Shown piece by piece: positions 1 to 5,336 of a stretch of 13,557 nt of DNA (its first letter is position 1; each line of letters starts with the position of its first letter). Origin of the DNA: Patescibacteria group bacterium (lineage in GTDB: Bacteria; Patescibacteriota; Saccharimonadia; CAILAD01; GCA-016700035); contig JAUPVH010000063.1 in NCBI GenBank assembly GCA_030917125.1, forward strand, positions 1 through 13,557, given 5' to 3'. The notes beneath the pieces are model-generated. The model was not told the DNA's origin, did no database searches, and saw only the letters and a program-made list of their open reading frames with translations. The translations under genes and the position numbers were made by a program.

Positions 1-86
1 GCTGCGAAGTACTCTGCGAACTCGCCGTGGAACCAGCTCTTGAAGAAGCTCTTCACGTTGATACCGAAGTGGTTGGTAAGGTCCAA
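1..86 (-). CDS. Unknown protein, N-terminal fragment (runs off window)
   Basis: Only the first 28 codons are present; the gene continues past the left edge. I chose TTG (84-86) as start: a purine-rich GAGGGAGAG lies just upstream on the leftward strand, an in-frame TGA precedes it closely, and a good promoter (133-161) would give a leader of about 40 nt. The peptide reads MDLTNHFGINVKSFF, then KSWFHGEFAEYFA. It is rich in Phe, Lys and Asn, with mostly C- or G-ending codons as in well-expressed genes. I do not recognise the family. An internal GTG ten codons downstream is an alternative start. The rightward strand also has a short open stretch here, but nothing upstream of it is visible, so I prefer the leftward reading because of the promoter. 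Confidence 0.5.
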   Translation of the reverse strand, partial: MDLTNHFGINVKSFFKSWFHGEFAEYFA

Positions 87-132
87 GGGTCTCTCCCTCG
101 TTGAGGGTCACTGTATGTAACCAAGTTGCAGT

Positions 133-161
133 ATAATATCATCGAAAATATGATTGGTCAA
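133..161 (-). promoter_or_regulatory. Sigma70-type promoter for the gene at the left edge
   Basis: Read leftward, TTGACC (156-161), a 17-nt spacer and TATTAT (133-138). Both boxes match the housekeeping consensus in five of six positions and spacing is optimal. It lies directly downstream of the DUF4287 gene and points at the partial gene at 1-86. The predicted start is near position 126. Confidence 0.65.
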
Positions 162-181
162 TATTAAGATTTCGTCTGCGA

Positions 182-463
182 CTAGCGGTTCGCGATGCCG
201 TCGAGGCGGAGTGTGTCTGAGTCATCATGGTGTGTACCATCACTACCGACATGCTTACTACCGATCTGCGGTCCGTGTTTGATGACGTGGACGAGCGCCA
301 TGGCATGGCCGTGACCGAGTCCAAAGTCGGTCTTGAGCCAGGTGGCGATTTCGCCTGCTTTCGTATCTGGGTTAAAGCCTTGTGCGTGCGCTAAGGCGAG
401 AAAATCATTCGGCGTTTTGCCGGTCTTTTTTTCGATGTTATCTAAATAAGCTTGAAACGACAC
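182..463 (-). CDS. DUF4287 domain protein
   Basis: A 93-residue soluble protein. Residues 1 to about 62 match what I know of DUF4287: the start MSFQAYLDNIEKKTGKTP, then FLALAHAQGF, KAGEIATWLK and FGLGHGHAMALVHVIK. The function of this family is unknown to me; it occurs alone in small proteins or as part of longer ones. The last 30 residues are polar and His/Asp-rich (GTHHDDSD) and probably disordered. The start is GTG (461-463), supported by AAGGAA ten nt upstream. That ribosome-binding site lies inside the end of the membrane-protein gene upstream, whose stop is 6 nt away, so the two are very likely co-transcribed and translationally coupled. No terminator follows it. Confidence 0.85.
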   Translation of the reverse strand: MSFQAYLDNIEKKTGKTPNDFLALAHAQGFNPDTKAGEIATWLKTDFGLGHGHAMALVHVIKHGPQIGSKHVGSDGTHHDDSDTLRLDGIANR

Positions 464-469
464 AGTGAA

Positions 470-895
470 TTATTCCTTTCCGAGTTTGTGAAAAATGTAG
501 TACGCAAGTTTGTGCACGATTGTAACCGTTGCGACTATCAGCAAAATTCCAAAGAAACCATTAATGTTAATATAATCACCGAAAATGACGTCGAGCACCC
601 AAATGAAAACGAATTTTGAGACGAACATCACCAGCCAGACACTGAAAAACATCAGAATTTTGTAGATTGTTCCTTCACGATGTTTGAGCCACACGATGAT
701 CAGGCTTTTTAATTGGAACGCCAGGTAAGTGAGGAGCTCGAGTACTATCGAAGCAAGAATGATGGTGGAAAAACTTTTTGCGGAAACTATGGTGGTGTAA
801 TCATTAAATAGACCCAGTACAGCAATATAGATCAGGGTACCGATAAACAGCTCTTGGTAGGCGAGTTGGGCTTTAGTAAAGGGCTTGGGTTTCAT
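470..895 (-). CDS. Small integral membrane protein, four predicted helices
   Basis: A 141-residue protein with hydrophobic segments at about residues 16-32, 43-70, 78-102 and 112-134. The N-terminus (MKPKPFTKAQ) and the loop after the second segment (KHREGT) are positively charged, so both are probably cytoplasmic. No catalytic motif or signal peptide is visible and I do not recognise the family. It is the first gene of a two-gene leftward unit with the DUF4287 gene, 6 nt apart. The ATG (893-895) has no clear Shine-Dalgarno sequence. A TGTTATGAT extended -10 box ends only 9 nt upstream, so its message would have almost no leader. Confidence 0.8.
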   Translation of the reverse strand: MKPKPFTKAQLAYQELFIGTLIYIAVLGLFNDYTTIVSAKSFSTIILASIVLELLTYLAFQLKSLIIVWLKHREGTIYKILMFFSVWLVMFVSKFVFIWVLDVIFGDYININGFFGILLIVATVTIVHKLAYYIFHKLGKE

Positions 896-904
896 GATGT
901 GTTC

Positions 905-912
905 ATCATAAC
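905..912 (-). promoter_or_regulatory. Extended -10 promoter, near-leaderless start
   Basis: Read leftward, TATGAT (905-910) is preceded by TGT, giving an extended -10 element. No convincing -35 box is found at the usual distance. The box ends 9 nt before the ATG at 893-895, so the transcript should begin within about three nt of the start codon. Confidence 0.45.
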
Positions 913-953
913 AAAAGTAGACCCATGCGCGTCTTTTAACTTATCGCTTACAA

Positions 954-1241
954 CTAGTATCTACTCAGATAGCTTAGGATGAGCGCCGCCATTATGATTA
1001 TTCCTAGTGCGCGCCTAAAATAGTTCACCCCCTGTGTTATTTCAAGAAAAGCCCAGGTAAACAGGAACGCTGAACCGATCTGCTCAGTGCCAACTTTCAG
1101 GTTACCGGCCGGTGCGAACATAGATATCAGCTTGCAGGCCATCCAGCCAAAGAGAGGTATGTTTGGCCACTGCAATAAGACTGTATTACCATGGGCGTCT
1201 TTAAAAAAGCTTCTTTTTTGAAGTTTATGATTATTGGTCAT
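954..1241 (-). CDS. Small membrane protein, conserved hypothetical type
   Basis: A 95-residue protein with a polar N-terminus (1-25) and hydrophobic segments at about 28-43, 54-70 and 74-93. Motifs such as WPNIPLFGW and FLEITQGVNYFRRALG resemble a widespread group of uncharacterised bacterial small membrane proteins; this is from memory and no search was done. No catalytic motif is visible. The start ATG (1239-1241) has no Shine-Dalgarno sequence; a TATTAT box ends 6 nt upstream. A 14-nt palindrome overlaps the promoter region and could be an operator. It is transcribed as a single gene, away from the tRNA-Lys terminator. Confidence 0.75.
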   Translation of the reverse strand: MTNNHKLQKRSFFKDAHGNTVLLQWPNIPLFGWMACKLISMFAPAGNLKVGTEQIGSAFLFTWAFLEITQGVNYFRRALGIIIMAALILSYLSRY

Positions 1242-1247
1242 ATGGTA

Positions 1248-1253
1248 ATAATA
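1248..1253 (-). promoter_or_regulatory. -10 box 6 nt before the start codon
   Basis: Read leftward, TATTAT (1248-1253) ends six nt before the ATG at 1239-1241, so transcription would start at or next to the start codon. The -35 region is weak (CAGCTT at 1271-1276 with 17-nt spacing) and overlaps the palindrome at 1262-1275. Confidence 0.45.
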
Positions 1254-1261
1254 CGTTGTAT

Positions 1262-1275
1262 AGCTTAAATAAGCT
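1262..1275. repeat. Perfect palindrome in a promoter, possible operator
   Basis: AGCTTA-AA-TAAGCT: two perfect 6-nt arms around a 2-nt centre. It sits between the -10 box and the expected -35 position of the small membrane-protein gene at 954-1241, where a dimeric repressor would act. No regulator is identified in the window. Confidence 0.35.
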
Positions 1276-1387
1276 GTATGATTTGTCGCATCATGTGATT
1301 ATTATTTTTCTACAGACATGGATATATACGTTCGCTGAAGGGGTATTAGGCCAATGACGCTGGGTTCGGTGACAATTTACGTTATAT

Positions 1388-1412
1388 AAAAAAAAGACTC
1401 CCACGGGAGTCT
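1388..1412 (-). terminator. Rho-independent terminator of tRNA-Lys
   Basis: Read leftward, AGACTCCC and GGGAGTCT form a stem of at least seven pairs (1395-1412), followed by an uninterrupted run of eight T. It lies 11 nt beyond the tRNA-Lys 3' end. Confidence 0.9.
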
Positions 1413-1422
1413 AAATGATTTC

Positions 1423-1499
1423 TGGAGGGCCAGGAGGGACTCGAACCCTCGACACCCTGCTTAAGAGGCAGGTGCTCTAACCAACTGAGCTACTGGCCC
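1423..1499 (-). tRNA. tRNA-Lys (anticodon CTT)
   Basis: A 77-nt cloverleaf including an encoded CCA. The acceptor arms are GGGCCAG and CTGGCCC; the D stem is GCTC/GAGC; the anticodon stem is CCTGC/GCAGG with loop CTCTTAA, so the anticodon is CTT, reading AAG; the T stem is GAGGG/CCCTC with loop TTCGAGT. The base before CCA is T, so U73 is the discriminator, whereas bacterial tRNA-Lys usually has A73. It has its own promoter (1525-1553) and terminator (1388-1412), making a one-gene unit. Confidence 0.95.
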
Positions 1500-1524
1500 G
1501 CTTTTTGCGGTAGAAAACTCAGAT

Positions 1525-1553
1525 ATTCTACTATATATAAGCCTAAAATTCAA
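1525..1553 (-). promoter_or_regulatory. Promoter of tRNA-Lys
   Basis: Read leftward, TTGAAT (1548-1553), a 17-nt spacer and TAGAAT (1525-1530). The -10 box ends 25 nt before the mature tRNA, leaving a short 5' leader of under 20 nt for RNase P removal. Confidence 0.7.
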
Positions 1554-1573
1554 GGTAGAATCAGATAAAAATA

Positions 1574-1602
1574 TTGTGTTCTGTAAAAACTGAGATTATG
1601 CT
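1574..1602 (+). promoter_or_regulatory. Promoter of the DUF5684 gene
   Basis: TTGTGT (1574-1579), a 17-nt spacer and TATGCT (1597-1602). The predicted start is near 1609, giving a leader of about 25 nt that carries AAGGAG at 1619-1624. It is divergent from the tRNA-Lys promoter, with the two -35 boxes about 20 nt apart. Confidence 0.65.
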
Positions 1603-1633
1603 TAAGGCATAAACATTTAAGGAGTTTTTTGTT

Positions 1634-2053
1634 ATGTACGATTATCCAACAACTACCACCACGGCGGTGTACGATCCGGTAACCAGTATTTTCTGGCTGG
1701 CCTTTGTTGTGCTGCTCGTGGTTGCGCTATGGAAAGTATTTACTAAGGCCGGTAAGCCAGGCTGGGCTTCCATTGTGCCGATTTACAACACTTATATCAT
1801 GTTAAAGATTGCTGGCCGCCCAGGTTGGTGGCTACTCCTCATGCTCATTCCATTGGTAAACATCGTAGTTTACTTAATTGTGTCGATTGATATCGCTAAA
1901 GCCTTTGGTAAGAGTAGTTTGTTTGGAGTTGTAGGGCTCTTCTTCTTTAGCGCGATAGGCTATCTGATGCTCGGTTTTGGTAAGGCTGTGTACCAAGGTG
2001 CGGTTGCCTCTCCAGCGGTTGCTCCTCCACCTGCACCTCCAGCAGCGAAGTAA
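1634..2053 (+). CDS. DUF5684-type membrane protein
   Basis: A 139-residue membrane protein with hydrophobic segments at about 17-35, 64-86 and 95-114. The block KAGKPGWASIVPIYNTY, followed by KIAGRPGWW and IDIAKAFGKS, is characteristic of the DUF5684 family as I recall it: small proteins of unknown function in many bacteria. Two Gly-Trp turns sit next to membrane entry points. The N-terminus has a Thr run (TTTTT at 6-10) and the C-terminus ends in a Pro/Ala tail (PAVAPPPAPPAAK), probably flexible and exposed. The start ATG is well supported by AAGGAG nine nt upstream. It is a single-gene unit with its own promoter and terminator. Confidence 0.85.
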   Translation: MYDYPTTTTTAVYDPVTSIFWLAFVVLLVVALWKVFTKAGKPGWASIVPIYNTYIMLKIAGRPGWWLLLMLIPLVNIVVYLIVSIDIAKAFGKSSLFGVVGLFFFSAIGYLMLGFGKAVYQGAVASPAVAPPPAPPAAK

Positions 2054-2078
2054 GTATTTAAAACATTTGCAAATATAT

Positions 2079-2110
2079 AAAAAAGACGAGTTTTAACACT
2101 CGTCTTTTTT
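2079..2110. terminator. Bidirectional rho-independent terminator
   Basis: AAAAAAGACGAG and CTCGTCTTTTTT form a 12-bp perfect stem with an 8-nt loop (2091-2098). Rightward it ends the DUF5684 gene with a T6 run; leftward it ends the HNH/tRNA-Arg unit, again with T6. It starts 2 nt beyond the tRNA-Arg 3' end. Confidence 0.92.
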
Positions 2111-2111
2111 A

Positions 2112-2188
2112 TGGTGCCCACGGTAGGATTCGAACCTACGACTTTCTGTTCCGAAGACAGACGCTCTGATCCACTGAGCTACGTGGGC
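2112..2188 (-). tRNA. tRNA-Arg (anticodon TCG)
   Basis: A 77-nt cloverleaf with encoded CCA and A73. The acceptor arms are GCCCACG and CGTGGGC, the D stem GCTC/GAGC, the anticodon stem TCTGT/ACAGA with loop CTTCGGA (anticodon TCG, reading CGA and perhaps other CGN codons), and the T stem GTAGG/CCTAC with loop TTCGAAT. Only 3 nt separate it from the stop codon of the HNH gene upstream, and no convincing separate promoter is visible, so it is probably transcribed with that gene and released by RNase P. Confidence 0.95.
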
Positions 2189-2191
2189 GTA

Positions 2192-2533
2192 TTATTGTGA
2201 CTTGATTCGGTTATATGTGCGAATTCTATGACAGTTAGAGCATACAACTTCACATTTCTTTATCTCTTCGCGAAGTTTTTTGGTGCTGTTTGATTTTACT
2301 AACCGACTAATTATATCGACTTTTGTGGAAGTTTGCTCGATATGATCAAAATCCATAACGTAGTAAGGATAAAATATACCACAATCGGCGCAAGGTTTAG
2401 CAGTCTTTAACTGCTGTATTTGTTCTCGAATTTCCTGTCTGCGCCTATTGGCTTTTTCAAAATAGTAGGCCTTATTGTTTGCATAGTGCCTACGAATAGC
2501 GGCCCGACTTTTTTCAGGGTCTTTATAGGGCAT
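2192..2533 (-). CDS. HNH-like zinc-binding protein
   Basis: A 113-residue protein. The N-terminal half (residues 1-45) is basic and helical. A zinc site follows: C48-x2-C51 and C98-x2-C101, the latter within CSNCHR. Between them is DFDH (61-64), the usual position of the catalytic His in the HNH/beta-beta-alpha-metal nuclease fold. Such stand-alone HNH-like proteins are common in phages and small bacterial genomes; DNA cleavage has rarely been shown, so nuclease activity is inferred. The start ATG (2531-2533) lacks a Shine-Dalgarno sequence; an extended -10 box ends 6 nt upstream. The stop is 3 nt from tRNA-Arg, an unusually tight join. Confidence 0.8.
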   Translation of the reverse strand: MPYKDPEKSRAAIRRHYANNKAYYFEKANRRRQEIREQIQQLKTAKPCADCGIFYPYYVMDFDHIEQTSTKVDIISRLVKSNSTKKLREEIKKCEVVCSNCHRIRTYNRIKSQ

Positions 2534-2539
2534 AATGGG

Positions 2540-2548
2540 ATTTTAGCA
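2540..2548 (-). promoter_or_regulatory. Extended -10 promoter of the HNH gene, leaderless
   Basis: Read leftward, TGC followed by TAAAAT (2540-2545) forms an extended -10 element. It ends six nt before the ATG, so the message should start at the start codon. No clear -35 box is found. Confidence 0.5.
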
Positions 2549-2584
2549 CAGCTATGTACTTCGAATCTATATATCAAGTAGCTG
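2549..2584. repeat. Inverted repeat upstream of the HNH promoter
   Basis: CAGCTA (2549-2554) and TAGCTG (2579-2584) are perfect inverted arms around a 24-nt A/T-rich centre. CTT/AAG inside can extend the pairing past a 4-nt bulge. It covers the -35 region of the HNH promoter, so it may be an operator or part of an RNA read in either direction. Confidence 0.3.
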
Positions 2585-2607
2585 TAAGATTTAAATCGAG
2601 GGGAACT

Positions 2608-2643
2608 AAAAAACCAAGTGTGCTGCTGCCACGCTTGGTTTTT
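2608..2643. terminator. Strong stem-loop with U-run on both strands
   Basis: AAAAACCAAG (2609-2618) pairs with CTTGGTTTTT (2634-2643), and the stem continues inward through a G-U pair and GTG/CAC to about 14 bp with a 7-nt loop. Rightward it ends in T5, leftward in T6, so it has terminator form on both strands. No gene in the window clearly needs it: it lies between the divergent HNH and hisS promoters. It may end a small RNA or block antisense transcription. Confidence 0.5.
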
Positions 2644-2647
2644 GGTG

Positions 2648-2673
2648 CTGCTAGTTTTAGCAGTGCTACTGCT
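2648..2673 (+). other. Two mutually exclusive hairpins upstream of hisS
   Basis: CTGCTA (2648-2653) can pair with TAGCAG (2658-2663), while AGCAGT (2659-2664) can pair with ACTGCT (2668-2673). The middle segment is shared, so only one hairpin can form at a time, the layout of an attenuator or switch. The hisS promoter proposed here lies downstream, so this would matter only for longer transcripts. Confidence 0.3.
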
Positions 2674-2716
2674 GAAGACTATTATAGCCCTTATGCATGA
2701 TTGTGCAAGTGAAATT

Positions 2717-2745
2717 TTGCGTATTTGCTCGAAAAACTCGATAAT
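2717..2745 (+). promoter_or_regulatory. Promoter of hisS, leaderless
   Basis: TTGCGT (2717-2722), a 17-nt spacer and GATAAT (2740-2745). The -10 box ends seven nt before the ATG at 2753, so transcription should begin at the start codon. This, with the absence of a Shine-Dalgarno sequence, supports the chosen hisS start. Confidence 0.55.
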
Positions 2746-2752
2746 AGATGAC

Positions 2753-4069
2753 ATGACAATCGTAACACCTAGACGCCCAAGCGGTTTTCCAGAATACACG
2801 CCAGCCCAGCAGCTTGCGTTTAATGGTTTGCTTGCAAAAATCCGCACGAGCTACGAGTTAGCTGGTTTTACTCCTATTGAAACACCAGCCCTTGAGCTTG
2901 CTGACGTGCTGCTTGCTAAGGGTGGTGGCGAGACAGAAAAAGAAGTCTTTCGGTTTGGCAAAGGTTCGAAGGATTATGTGATGCACTATGATCTGACGGT
3001 ACCATTGGCGCGCTATGTAGCCGAGCGGCAGAACGATTTGGTATTTCCGTTTCGACGTTCTCAAATTCAGAAGGTTTGGCGAGCTGAGCGGGCGCAAAAA
3101 GGCCGCGCTCGCGAGTTCTATCAGTGTGATGCCGATGTTGTGGGCGAAACCGATGTAGCTGTAGATGGTGAGTTGATCGCTCTGGCAGCTACCACGATGC
3201 GCAACTTAGCGATTAGCAAATTTACGGTGCGCGTAAATAATCGCAAGGTATTGACTGGTATGTACGAAGCGCTTGGTGTTGCTGATAAGTCGGTGGAGCT
3301 GATGCGAATTATCGATAAGCTCGAAAAAATTGGCGAAGCGGAGGTGCGAAAGCTATTGTCGGCAGAGGGGCTAGAAAAAGAGACTGTAGATACACTCGTA
3401 AAAACATCGAACTTGCATGGCGCGCCCGATTCAGTTTTGGCGGACTTACGCAGCTTACAGCTTACGAATGATACATTTGTAGCTGGCGTAGAAGAGCTGG
3501 AGCGGGCAGTAGCCGCAGCTCTTGCCACTGGCGCACAGGAAGACGAGATAATTGTCGATTGTGCGATTGCCCGTGGCCTGGATTATTACACGGCAACGGT
3601 TTTTGAGACGGTACTCACAGATATTCCTGAGTTGGGGAGTGTGTGTTCCGGTGGACGCTTCGATAACTTGGCGCAGTATTACACCCGGCGCTCTCTGCCG
3701 GGCGTAGGAATTTCGATTGGCCTGACGCGTTTGTTTGATGGCTTATGGGATGCTGGGCATTTTGATGGTGCTCGGGCTACTACTACGCAGATAATTGTGT
3801 GGGCAGGTTGCGATGAGGCCTGGTCAGAAGCGGGGAAGTTGACTGCAGAGTTACGCGCCGAGGGAATGGCCAGTGAATTATCACTTTCGGATACGAAGCT
3901 TACAAAAGTATTATCGCGGGCTTCAAAGCTTGGGATGAAGGCGGTTGCTATTATTGGGGAAGATGAGCTGGCGCAGAGTGTGGTGAGCGTGAAGATTTTG
4001 GAATCTGGTCTGCAAGAGCAAATTCCACTGGCTGAAGTGAAGGATTTCTTACATAAAAACGCTCTGTAA
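2753..4069 (+). CDS. hisS: Histidyl-tRNA synthetase
   Basis: Charges tRNA-His with histidine in the cytoplasm; a class II synthetase, usually a homodimer. The 438 residues match the family length of about 420-450. Visible elements: the N-terminal start PRRPSGFPEYTP; motif 1 around residues 40-60; YDLTVPLARYVA at 79-90; motif 2 at about 108-131 (VWRAERAQKGRAREFYQCD); the histidine-specific RGLDYYTATVFE at 274-285; GGRFDNL at 300-306; motif 3 GVGISIGLTRLF at 317-328; and a C-terminal anticodon-binding domain from about 345. The frame stays open upstream to a GTG at 2618, but that extension is Leu/Cys-rich stem-loop sequence absent from the family, so I use the ATG at 2753, placed 7 nt after a -10 box. 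The Gre-like gene follows after 39 nt with its own -10 box. Confidence 0.95.
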   Translation: MTIVTPRRPSGFPEYTPAQQLAFNGLLAKIRTSYELAGFTPIETPALELADVLLAKGGGETEKEVFRFGKGSKDYVMHYDLTVPLARYVAERQNDLVFPFRRSQIQKVWRAERAQKGRAREFYQCDADVVGETDVAVDGELIALAATTMRNLAISKFTVRVNNRKVLTGMYEALGVADKSVELMRIIDKLEKIGEAEVRKLLSAEGLEKETVDTLVKTSNLHGAPDSVLADLRSLQLTNDTFVAGVEELERAVAAALATGAQEDEIIVDCAIARGLDYYTATVFETVLTDIPELGSVCSGGRFDNLAQYYTRRSLPGVGISIGLTRLFDGLWDAGHFDGARATTTQIIVWAGCDEAWSEAGKLTAELRAEGMASELSLSDTKLTKVLSRASKLGMKAVAIIGEDELAQSVVSVKILESGLQEQIPLAEVKDFLHKNAL

Positions 4070-4093
4070 TCGTTCGCTTGGCGTGCGTAGTTC

Positions 4094-4102
4094 TGCTATA
4101 AT
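4094..4102 (+). promoter_or_regulatory. Extended -10 promoter of the Gre-like gene
   Basis: TGC followed by a perfect TATAAT (4097-4102). A weak TTCGCT (4073-4078) lies at 18-nt spacing. The -10 box ends 6 nt before the ATG at 4109, so the message should be leaderless. Confidence 0.65.
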
Positions 4103-4108
4103 TTTAAG

Positions 4109-4591
4109 ATGACACTACCGAAAATTAGCCGAGCAGAATATATCGCCATTGAACGGCGCATCGCTATCTTGCGCGGTGAGGACGCGCAAGCCACGCAAGA
4201 GCTAGCTGATGCCACGAATAATGGTGCGGAAACATGGCACGATAACGCGGCCTTTGATGCGGCGAAAGACAAAAAGAATATCGCCACCCTTAGCTTGGCG
4301 CGGTTAGACATGTTGCACGAGCAAGCAAAAATTATTGAACCAACTGAAAATCCTAAAAAGGTAGATATTGGCACCTGTGTTCGCTATCTTGATGTGGATA
4401 CCGGGCAAGAACACGAAATCTGCCTCGCCGGCGATGCTGCTTGGTTGATGGGTGAGAACTGGGCGAGTGTGCAGGCGCCGCTCGGTAAAGCACTCTACAA
4501 TGCGAAAGTTGGTGATACAAAGGTTTTTGCCTCACCAGCGGGGGATAAAGAGCTTACGGTGATTGCTATTTCGCATTCTGCAGTTGAATAA
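4109..4591 (+). CDS. GreA/GreB-family transcription factor
   Basis: Gre factors enter the RNA polymerase secondary channel and trigger cleavage of backtracked transcripts. The 160 residues fit GreA length (about 158). Residues 1 to about 78 form the coiled-coil finger, with HDNAAFDAAK at 44-53 in the place of the usual SENAEYHAAK. Residues 85-160 form the FKBP-like domain, with the typical APLGKALYNAKVGDTKVF at 123-140. The two tip acids of E. coli GreA (D41 and E44 in GDLKENAEY) correspond here to about T42 and D45, with E41 adjacent. The tip is therefore altered and cleavage activity is not assured; it may be an anti-cleavage or otherwise divergent relative. I therefore give no symbol. Start: ATG 6 nt after TATAAT, no Shine-Dalgarno. 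The next promoter overlaps its last codons. Confidence 0.85.
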   Translation: MTLPKISRAEYIAIERRIAILRGEDAQATQELADATNNGAETWHDNAAFDAAKDKKNIATLSLARLDMLHEQAKIIEPTENPKKVDIGTCVRYLDVDTGQEHEICLAGDAAWLMGENWASVQAPLGKALYNAKVGDTKVFASPAGDKELTVIAISHSAVE

Positions 4592-4612
4592 TTACACATA
4601 ATATTGTAAAAT
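4584..4612 (+). promoter_or_regulatory. Promoter of the zinc-finger gene
   Basis: TTGAAT (4584-4589), a 17-nt spacer and TAAAAT (4607-4612). The -35 box overlaps the last codons of the Gre-like gene. The predicted leader is about 32 nt and carries AAGGAG at 4638-4643. Confidence 0.7.
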
Positions 4613-4650
4613 ATCCCTCGTTCGTACCTGAATAGTGAAGGAGTGAGGCG

Positions 4651-5265
4651 ATGCCTCGATCACAGAGAGTGCAGTGCACCCATCAAGGGTGTTCGGCGAG
4701 ATACACCGATACTGCTTCGATGCAAAAGCACGCGGCCGAGCCACACGCTCAGTGTGTGTGCGGACGACATGCTACTGTTACGGGGATGAAGACACATCAG
4801 CGCTCTTGCTCGGTATATCAACTTGAACGTAGCCAGAATCTTTACACATGTTCTGGTTGTGGGCTCGAGATTCCAGAGGGGGCTCATTTCCTGCGAATCC
4901 CAGAGGTAACGTTCCAGACACGTATGCCGGTAGGCTGGAACCCGGTGCAGGATATGCCTGATAACTCAATTCGAGATTTGAGCTTCTGCGTGCCGATTTG
5001 CCTCATGGCTTGGCTGGCTCGCAATGAACTGGTTCAAGATGTGTTCGGCTCCCCACTCAGGGAAGACTTCTACTACCAAGCCATCATTGAGGGGCAGCAT
5101 GTGTTTCTCCCGCTTAAGGAACTCTTGAACGCCAGCCGTTCTAGCTGGGCCAGTTTTCGCTTGGGCAGTATGGTCAAAACTTCACCCGGTAACAGAAGGC
5201 ACATGACATATTTGGAGACACTGTTTCTCCTTCTTCTCACTCTTCCACCCAGTGATGTGGACTGA
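4651..5265 (+). CDS. Zinc-finger protein with tandem C2H2/C2HC-like fingers
   Basis: A 204-residue protein that I cannot assign to a named family. Three likely metal sites are visible: C9-x4-C14-x12-H27-x4-H32 (C2H2-like); C35-x-C37-x11-H49-x3-C53 (C2HC-like, with CxC); and C67-x2-C70 with C113-x3-C117 (ribbon-like, four Cys). Residues 118-204 contain no obvious motif; a hydrophobic stretch near the C-terminus (about 187-199, LETLFLLLLTLP) may pack or contact a membrane. Paired classical-style fingers are uncommon in bacteria and suggest nucleic-acid or protein binding, which is inference. The start is firm: AAGGAG 7 nt upstream, and a promoter at 4584-4612. A terminator follows, so it is a single-gene unit. 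Confidence 0.75.
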   Translation: MPRSQRVQCTHQGCSARYTDTASMQKHAAEPHAQCVCGRHATVTGMKTHQRSCSVYQLERSQNLYTCSGCGLEIPEGAHFLRIPEVTFQTRMPVGWNPVQDMPDNSIRDLSFCVPICLMAWLARNELVQDVFGSPLREDFYYQAIIEGQHVFLPLKELLNASRSSWASFRLGSMVKTSPGNRRHMTYLETLFLLLLTLPPSDVD

Positions 5266-5270
5266 ACATT

Positions 5271-5302
5271 GCGCTCCGGGTAACCGGGGCGCGTTATTTT
5301 TT
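5271..5302 (+). terminator. Rho-independent terminator of the zinc-finger gene
   Basis: GCGCTCCGG and CCGGGGCGC form a nine-pair GC-rich stem with one G-T pair and a GTAA loop (5271-5292), followed by GTTATTTTTT. It begins 5 nt after the zinc-finger stop codon. Confidence 0.9.
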
Positions 5303-5336
5303 CTATCTGTAGTACAATAGAAGTTCAAGGTTTTTT

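Noticed and set aside
1..120. Rightward reading frame ending at TAA in the first 120 nt
   Set aside because: The leftward frame there has a promoter, a purine-rich site and a coherent start; the rightward one has no visible support, though it cannot be fully excluded.
2618..2752. N-terminal extension of hisS from a GTG, with a Leu-rich membrane-like stretch
   Set aside because: It is made by CTG/GCT-rich stem-loop DNA, has no ribosome-binding site, lies before the likely transcription start and is not a family feature.
2549..2752. T-box riboswitch upstream of hisS
   Set aside because: The conserved T-box sequence and specifier loop layout are absent, and the proposed hisS promoter lies downstream of the stem-loops.
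2407..2847. Leftward 146-codon frame across the hisS start and HNH gene
   Set aside because: It crosses two promoters, several stem-loops and two well-supported genes, and resembles no protein family.
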